The notes beneath the pieces were generated by a model, which saw only the letters and a list, made by a program, of their open reading frames with translations, did no database searches and had not been told where the DNA came from. Below are positions 61,655 to 64,000 of a stretch of 64,000 bases of DNA, one piece after another; position 1 is the first letter of the stretch, and each line of letters begins with the position of its first letter. The DNA comes from Macrostomum hystrix (taxonomy: Eukaryota > Platyhelminthes > Macrostomidae), in contig CATNEN010000010.1 of assembly GCA_950097015.1 (NCBI GenBank), forward strand, positions 1,814,501-1,878,500, written 5' to 3'. Both the position numbers and the translations under genes were made by a program.

Positions 61655-63640
61655 TTGCGAGCTGCTCAGCGGGAAAAGCGCTGAAGTAGAGTAGTTGGAA
61701 AGTAGTTTTAACCTAAAACTAGAAAATTGCATTGCTTCATCGGATTAATGTATGTACGAGCCGTATGAAAAAAATAAAAAACGGTTCCTACTTATGAACT
61801 AAAAATTTTTTTTAAAGTAAAAAATCAAAGAAAAAAATAACATGAAATATCATAAATTATCATGAAATAATTGTCTGATTAAATACACATTGTGAGTCTA
61901 GTCAACCACAATAGGAAGTTGACTAGACTACTAGTGCAATTGTAAAAAATGAAGCACCTATATGTTTCAAATAGAAAAATACTTTCGATTATTAAAAAGC
62001 GTACAAACTTATAATTCAATGAACAGTTTATCAGATATCCTCCACCATAATAATTAAAATCCTTCACATCTGAATTCAGTTAGAGCCAGTTATACACATT
62101 TGGAGTATGAAACATAAACAATAAAAAACTCATTTAACGAAAACCAAGTGAGCATTTCTGATGCGTCAAAAGGTCAATACACTCAAAAGGCAACTAGCTG
62201 AGAAGCTTCAGATAAGTATAGTTAAATGCAGCTGTATATATATTAAAATACAGCTGCGAGCTGCATAAATAAAGTCTTACTTTAAAATATTTTTGTAGCA
62301 ATTAAAATTTTTTTATTTCTACTTGCGCTCGAAATTTCTGTTTTTATGAAACGGTTGTCATTAAACACATTTTTTATTCATAATAACAAGTTGCAAATGA
62401 TAAGATTCAAAGCTATATATTTAAAAAGTTTGAATTTTCTTATATAATCATTCCTTATTTCCAACAATATTTTTGTCGACATCGTCAAAAATAAGGGGAT
62501 GTCTTAATATCTAATAAATCTATATAGACATATTAGATTGAATTACAGAAGCTATAAAATCATTATTGCTATGTCACAATACTGTAAGGAAGGACAAGTC
62601 CTGAAATGAGATAATTTAGGGCGACATAAACCGATGCGTTGTCACTGTTGAACACTTGGCAAAAGCCTTAGAAACACAAAAGCAAGTTTAAAGAAGAACA
62701 GCTACTATAAATGTATTAACTTGTTTTTATATAGTCGTTTATTATTGTAGTACTTCTAAAAGTTTTATACGAATAAATACTAAGGATAATATGTTTTGTT
62801 TAAATAAGCATACTTTACCGTATACGTAACTCTGTAATCACATTTTAGCAACACATTGCTCACACGTCTAGGCTGTCTAGGCTTTTCGAATGAAAATTTT
62901 GATCTAAGCTCGTATCTCAGCCGTGTAAATTTATCCTTACGTTTGAACTTAAGGATACACAAGCTACACACGCAAGAAAAGGTCCAATATTGTGTTTATA
63001 AAATCTTTTGGCACGTACGATGACTACTTCACCACACACTTTCTATGTATTCTTAAGTTGTCCTCGTGTTGGCGCTTGTACGTATATTCGATCTCATTTT
63101 TTTGTTTTACCAATGCATTTTTGTTTGCCTATATATTATATATTTTTTACTATTTTGCTTCTCTATTAAGCATACAGGAATAAAAAGGATTGAGATCTCG
63201 ATCGCACATTCAATCATTTCTCGTTCGCTACGATGCGCAAAAATTGCTTCAGTTTTTAGTAAATAGTCAGCAAAATCATAATAATTTAGCCATTACAAAC
63301 CTCATTTGGTTTAAGATGTTTTCTGTGATCCTGTTGGAGAATGAATAGTATGTAAAATATATACTGGTGCTCTTAAAGCTATAATTAAGATCATGGTCCA
63401 TTCGAAAAATCAGGGAATCTAATAAAGTTCTTTTGCACATTATTACTATATGGTCAAAATATTAATGCGTGTCGATCCAACCATTAACAATCAATCAAAG
63501 TTAAAAAGGCTCTATATCTACAAGGCTTGACCAATGGCAAATAAAACGTGCACTCCCCTCTCCCAACCTCTTCAGTTCCCTCGTACCCCTCTGTTCTTCG
63601 AGGCTGCACCCTACCAATGAAGCTGAAAACCTCACAGCAA
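61655..63640. other. AT-rich intergenic region between divergent genes
   Basis: About 2 kb separating tektin-1 (minus) from the signal-peptide gene (plus). It is strongly AT-rich with many homopolymer A and T runs, no tandem array, no RNA gene and no plausible coding frame. It probably holds the promoters of both flanking genes. Confidence 0.6.
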
Positions 63641-63644
63641 AGCC

Positions 63645-63650
63645 TATATA
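63645..63650 (+). promoter_or_regulatory. TATA box of the signal-peptide gene
   Basis: TATATA lies about 142 bases before the ATG at 63792, and a CCAAT (63614-63618) lies about 30 bases further upstream. The spacing of the two elements suits a Pol II core promoter. Confidence 0.45.
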
Positions 63651-63791
63651 TTGCCCTTCAAAGGCTTGGCTGACGAGAACCTTTATTGTCGAAAGTTGCT
63701 TGTGGTCTACTTTCTTCTATAGGTAGACCAAGGAGAAAGGCAGCTGTGACTGACGCAGGGTAAGATCGTCCTGAAACTGACGCAACAGAAG

Positions 63792-64000
63792 ATGGCGGCC
63801 ATGAAGCATCGCAGAGGAAATTCTCTGGTGGCCCCACTGTGCCTCTTGTTTCTTGGTAAGCGAAGTCATTGCGTAACAGAGGTTGTAAGGATTGAGACTT
63901 CGTGCACTTAATATTTAATTTTTTCCAGGAATAGCACTGATTTGCTGCTTTGCTGAAGCTGCGGAGAGCCATGGCGTGGCGGAGAACACAGACTCGCTCG
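63792..64000 (+). CDS. 5' end of a secreted or membrane protein gene, cut by the window
   Basis: Exon 1 is 63792-63855 and exon 2 starts at 63929. The 73-bp intron runs GTAAGC to TTTTTCCAG and joins in phase (G|GA, glycine). The joined start is MAAMKHRRGNSLVAPLCLLF, continuing LGIALICCFAEAAES: a basic n-region, a hydrophobic core and a small-residue cleavage region (AEA) typical of a signal peptide. What follows (HGVAENTDSL) is probably the mature N-terminus. The frame is still open at base 64000, so the product cannot be named. A second in-frame ATG at 63801 would also give a full signal peptide. Confidence 0.65.

Overview
The window reads as a stretch of metazoan nuclear genome. Genes have short introns with GT-AG ends, coding exons are GC-rich and biased to G/C at third positions, and intergenic DNA is AT-rich. 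Two genes belong to ciliary axonemes: a tubulin glycylase and tektin-1. The extreme load of tandem repeats, the compact introns and the GC-rich exons suggest a free-living flatworm such as Macrostomum. That is inference at roughly even odds; no diagnostic marker such as rRNA, a mitochondrial gene or a spliced-leader gene is present.

A little over half of the 64 kb is tandem repeat. The main arrays are a 22-bp repeat (1-615), a 29-bp satellite of about 18.3 kb (1190-19452), a pyrimidine-rich array (33144-34615), a CA-rich array (37133-37915), a 16-bp array (38456-39300), a 20-bp purine-rich array of 7.35 kb (39801-47150), and a 17-bp array (47565-50095) that changes abruptly into a 22-bp relative (50096-50910). 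Smaller arrays with periods of 16, 19, 20, 22, 23 and 24 bp sit inside introns and flanks. Several large arrays show higher-order duplication with measurable offsets.

The gene content is modest but can be modelled by hand. Minus strand: an EF-hand protein like the neuronal calcium sensors (20129-20620), a ten-exon TTLL3/TTLL8-type tubulin glycylase (24971-28791), a tyrosine-rich orphan (30756-31313) and a five-exon tektin-1 (59014-61654). Plus strand: an alanine/serine-rich orphan (36006-36455), a three-exon microsomal cytochrome P450 (51718-54408), a single-exon protein with a RASSF7-10-like N-terminal ubiquitin-like fold (55408-56079), and the first two exons of a protein with a signal peptide, cut by the right edge (63792-64000). 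Every splice junction given for the glycylase, P450 and tektin keeps phase across the join, and the joined proteins follow the family order of motifs.

Mobile DNA: two related non-autonomous elements flanked by TTAA (21311-22320, rearranged into a long fold-back, and 32124-32707) look piggyBac-like, and a hAT-like fragment (about 57197-57590) has a purine-rich repeat inside it. The glycylase and tektin-1 act on the same structure, the ciliary microtubule doublet, but are about 30 kb apart with unrelated genes between them, so no functional clustering is claimed. I found no operon, CRISPR array, rRNA or convincing tRNA.
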